Source: Chloroflexota bacterium (GTDB taxonomy: Bacteria > Chloroflexota > UBA6077 > FW602-bin22 > JACPRP01). Taken from it: 51,842 bases of DNA. The stretch is from contig JACPRP010000029.1 in NCBI GenBank assembly GCA_016189905.1, positions 1-51,842 on the forward strand, in the 5' to 3' direction. The notes beneath the pieces are model-generated. The model saw only the letters and a list, made by a program, of their open reading frames with translations, did not search any database and had not been told where the DNA came from. Positions 49,330-51,842 of this stretch are shown one piece after another. The stretch's first letter is position 1. Each line of letters opens with the position of its first letter. Both the position numbers and the translations under genes were made by a program.

Positions 49330-50210
49330 TTTTGCGCTACCCCCAGACCTGCTTCTTTAAAAGCCTGTTTGATCAGTTGCCCGGTCAGCATGCCCACTAC
49401 GTTTCGCCGGAAATCGGCAGTGCCGCGGAAATCCGTGATTGGACGCGATTCCTCCGCGGCAGCCCAGGCGGCCTTATCGATCACTTCCTCGCCGGGCACC
49501 TGTCCTTTGAGCGCCTCTTCCGCATTCCTGGCCCTCATAGCAGTTGGCGCAACGGAGCTCAACACGATCTTCGCATCGGCGCAGACATCGCTGTCGAGGG
49601 AGACCATAACTGCTGCCCCGACGATCGCGGGGTCCATTCTTCTCAGGGTGTGCTTGTCGTATGCCGCACCACTTCTGGCCGCCGGCTCAGGTACCAGAAC
49701 CTCGACAACCAGCTCGTCGGGCTGCAGAACACTACGACTCGGCCCAGTGAAGAACTCATCAAGCGGGATGATCCTTTCCCCGCCATCACTTATCGCTCGC
49801 ACCTTAGCTCCTAGCACCAGAAGGGCTGGAACTGTTTCGGCTGCCGGCGAAGCGTTACAGATATTGCCGCCGATAGTCCCTCGGTTTCTTATCTCCACGG
49901 TGCCCAGGAAAGAGGCCGCCGAGTGAAGAATCGGGTATTTCGTTCGAACCACGACAGAGTTCTTGAGGGACTCAATCGTGGCCAGGGCGCCGATGCGCAG
50001 TCCTTGCTTCTCCTCATAAGTGATGTAATCAAGGTCCGGCACGCGCTTAATATTGACCAGATACTTAGGCAAGAGCCTTCTGTGTTTCATCTTCACCAGC
50101 AGATCGGTGCCGCCGGCGAGAACTCTCGCTTCCTGCTTGTAGGCAGAGAGCAAGGCGCAAGCATCTTGCAGACTACCAGGCGCAAAATGTACGAATTCTG
50201 GTAGGTTCAT
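49323..50210 (-). CDS. FAD-binding subunit of xanthine dehydrogenase/CO dehydrogenase type (CoxM-like)
   Basis: A 295-residue FAD subunit. VLAGGTDLLVKMK (30-42) and GTIGGNICNASPAAETVP (111-128) are the two FAD-binding loops, and the CO dehydrogenase flavoprotein C-terminal domain follows (about 180-285). In normal molybdenum hydroxylases this subunit works with a CoxL-type large subunit and a CoxS-type [2Fe-2S] subunit; no CoxL gene is present here. Its partner appears to be the fused protein encoded next (7-base overlap). The start ATG shares one base with the stop of the CoA ligase gene. It should pass electrons to or from NAD(P) or another soluble carrier. Confidence 0.92.
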   Translation of the reverse strand: MNLPEFVHFAPGSLQDACALLSAYKQEARVLAGGTDLLVKMKHRRLLPKYLVNIKRVPDLDYITYEEKQGLRIGALATIESLKNSVVVRTKYPILHSAASFLGTVEIRNRGTIGGNICNASPAAETVPALLVLGAKVRAISDGGERIIPLDEFFTGPSRSVLQPDELVVEVLVPEPAARSGAAYDKHTLRRMDPAIVGAAVMVSLDSDVCADAKIVLSSVAPTAMRARNAEEALKGQVPGEEVIDKAAWAAAEESRPITDFRGTADFRRNVVGMLTGQLIKQAFKEAGLGVAQKW

Positions 50211-51842
50211 TAGTTCTCCTTTCCGCTGGCCTCGCCTCGAAGACGTTCCTCATAGCGCTGCTGTTCCGCCTGCTTCAGTTCGACGCGACGCACTTTGCCA
50301 GTTTCAGTCTTGGGGAAGGACGTAACGAACTCGAACTCGCCAGGCACCATGTAAGGCGCCAGCTTGCCTTTGAGGAACTGCTTCAGCTCGTCAGCCAATC
50401 GCGGCGAGCCCTCGTGGCCCTCTTTCAGCATCACGTAAGCCTTCACCCGCTCGCCCTGTATCGGGTCTGGAGCCCCGATGACGGCCGACTCGAATACCGA
50501 GGCGTGCTCTAACAGCGCATCCTCGACCTCACCTGGGGAAACACGATACCCACGGCTCTTGATGATATCGTCACCGCGCGAGACGTGCCAGAAGCAACCG
50601 TCCTCGTCCTTGTAAGCCAGGTCTCCTGTCAGGCTCCAACCGTTGGTCACGGCCTCCGACTGTTTTTCCGGGTTGCGCCAGTACATGATACCGCCGATGC
50701 CCTTCACTGCCAGGCGTCCCGTTTCGCCGGTCGGGCAATCGTTGCCCTGTTCATCAATGACCCGAGCCTCCCAGCTAGGAAGAGGATGGCCCAGCGACCT
50801 AAGCTTGCTCTTCGGCTGCCACGTGGTCAGGTAGGCGGAGAAGGTCTCGGAAGAGCCGATGATATTCATCAGCTCGGTGCCGAAAAGGTCTTTCCATTGC
50901 TGGATGGTAGCTGGAAGAAGGGGAGCGCTACCAGACATCGTGATGCGCAGGCTGCTCAGATCATATCTTTTGTTGGCATCGGGAACGTTCACCATCTGAT
51001 TATAAGCCGCAGGGGCGCTGCAGAATATCGTGACTTTGTACTTCTCGATGGTCTCGAACATCCTCTCAGGGGAAAGCCGTCCTTCGATGAGGATGCTTGG
51101 GATGCTATGCAGGAGAGGGAACAGCATCAGGTAGCCATAGCCAAAAACGAAGGCCAGTGGCGGCGAGCCGCTCACGATATCGTCGGGACGCATGCCGCCC
51201 AGCGTGGCAGGGACAGCGTTCGGAGCGCCCATCAAGGTCATGTTCATGTGCATACAGCCCTTGGGGGCTCCGGTCGTACCCGAAGTGAAGAAAACGGCGG
51301 CCACGTCGTCTCGCCTTACCTTGACGCTCTCCAATTGATCGATCGAGGACTCTATTAACTCCTCGTACGAGGCGTAGCCACGCGCCTTCAGCTCCGCTCG
51401 ATCGCCGCCGATGGCGACGATGTGCTTGACCGTCTGGTGCTTAGGACGGCCCAATTCGATCTCGTCCAGTATATCGTGAGCACAAATGATTGCCTTGGCC
51501 TCAGAAGCATTGGCCACGTAGGTGAGGGTCTTCTCACGTAAAAGAACCATCGTCGGGATGACAATCGCCCCGAGGCGGTGCAGCGCCAGGGCACAGACCA
51601 CGAACTCCACAGAGTTAGGAATGCGCAGCATCACGACGTCGCCCTTGCCGATGCCCAGGCCACGGAGACCGTTGCCCATACGATTGACCATCTGATTCAA
51701 AGCCTTGTAGGTGATCACTCGGTCTCCTGAGTAAAAGGCGGTCCGTTGCGCCTCTTCCTCGCTAACCAAATGGCGATTCAGGACATAATCCGTGAGGTTG
51801 ACCTCCTCGGGAAACTGTGTCTCGGGAAGGTTTAGGATGAAC
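50210..51842 (-). CDS. Acyl/aryl-CoA ligase (benzoate-CoA ligase-like), N-terminus off the edge
   Basis: The frame is open to the right edge, and FILNLPETQFP followed by NLTDYVLNRHL is typical of the first residues of benzoate-CoA ligases, so only a few codons are missing. At least 543 residues are visible. The ATP-binding motif VFFTSGTTGAPKGCMHMN, the adenylation motif GSSETFSAY, TGDLAYKDEDGCFWHVSRGDDIIKSRGYRV-type hinge and the C-terminal KTETGKVRR (catalytic Lys) are all present. It would activate an aromatic or other carboxylic acid as its CoA thioester. It heads the visible part of the FAD-molybdopterin-UbiD operon. Confidence 0.9.
   Translation of the reverse strand, partial: FILNLPETQFPEEVNLTDYVLNRHLVSEEEAQRTAFYSGDRVITYKALNQMVNRMGNGLRGLGIGKGDVVMLRIPNSVEFVVCALALHRLGAIVIPTMVLLREKTLTYVANASEAKAIICAHDILDEIELGRPKHQTVKHIVAIGGDRAELKARGYASYEELIESSIDQLESVKVRRDDVAAVFFTSGTTGAPKGCMHMNMTLMGAPNAVPATLGGMRPDDIVSGSPPLAFVFGYGYLMLFPLLHSIPSILIEGRLSPERMFETIEKYKVTIFCSAPAAYNQMVNVPDANKRYDLSSLRITMSGSAPLLPATIQQWKDLFGTELMNIIGSSETFSAYLTTWQPKSKLRSLGHPLPSWEARVIDEQGNDCPTGETGRLAVKGIGGIMYWRNPEKQSEAVTNGWSLTGDLAYKDEDGCFWHVSRGDDIIKSRGYRVSPGEVEDALLEHASVFESAVIGAPDPIQGERVKAYVMLKEGHEGSPRLADELKQFLKGKLAPYMVPGEFEFVTSFPKTETGKVRRVELKQAEQQRYEERLRGEASGKEN

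Noticed and set aside
49323..50210. A complete CO dehydrogenase or xanthine dehydrogenase (CoxLMS) operon.
   Set aside because: Only the M-type subunit and half of an S-type domain are present; no L-type subunit gene is found in the window.
1..51842. Genome-wide UGA-as-Trp recoding, suggested by the TGA in the Nudix gene and the TGA between kinase and regulator.
   Set aside because: Several well-formed gene pairs overlap through ATGA and end at TGA (DUF192/comF, GT9/GT9, GT9/kinase), so TGA acts as a stop here.
1..51842. tRNA, rRNA, CRISPR arrays, prophage or integron structures.
   Set aside because: No cloverleaf with a TTC-loop consensus, no rRNA-like stretch, no spaced direct repeats and no integrase or phage genes were seen on reading the gaps.

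Overview
The window looks like one contig of an anaerobic, probably uncultured bacterium. Chloroflexota is my best guess, at moderate confidence. The lipoproteins carry long Ala/Pro/Thr linkers after the lipobox Cys, there is a DUF4446 protein, several HisKA_3-type kinases with NarL-type regulators, multiheme cytochromes and many UbiD-family decarboxylases. No rRNA, tRNA, CRISPR or intact mobile element was seen. Most genes are on the minus strand in tight operons with ATGA-type overlaps.

Layout. (1) 1-4430: a broken Nudix gene, remnants of mobile-element genes, comF-DUF192, and a soluble GAF/PAS histidine kinase. (2) 4488-12362: a respiratory module with a 9-heme lipoprotein, a response regulator, a membrane kinase with a CXXCH motif in its sensor region, a membrane cytochrome b, an 11-heme membrane-anchored cytochrome, two tiny membrane proteins and a degenerate receiver protein. 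(3) 12721-15948: a second two-component system whose kinase also carries a CXXCH motif inside its membrane domain, preceded by a 51-codon gene and DUF4446. (4) 16112-37995: a cell-surface glycan region with a heptose-kinase-like gene, two GT9 enzymes, FabZ, several GT2/GT4 enzymes, three methyltransferases, a B12-type radical SAM enzyme, a large membrane protein, a secreted repeat protein, a flippase-like protein and a Wzm/Wzt exporter. (5) 38315-51842: a carboxylic/aromatic acid module with three UbiD decarboxylases, two amidohydrolase-2 decarboxylase-like enzymes, a 49-aa zinc-ribbon protein, an orphan substrate-binding lipoprotein, an acyl/aryl-CoA ligase, an FAD subunit of the xanthine dehydrogenase type, and a chimeric molybdopterin enzyme.

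How they may work together. Region 5 would activate or decarboxylate organic acids and pass electrons through the FAD/iron-sulfur/molybdopterin pair. Region 2 would carry quinol electrons through cytochrome b to the 11- and 9-heme cytochromes outside the membrane. The two putative heme-c kinases beside it could sense the redox state of that chain. The two most unusual items are these heme-motif kinases and the fusion of a xanthine-dehydrogenase-type [2Fe-2S] domain to a DMSO-reductase-family catalytic chain. All functional links are inference from sequence motifs and gene order.
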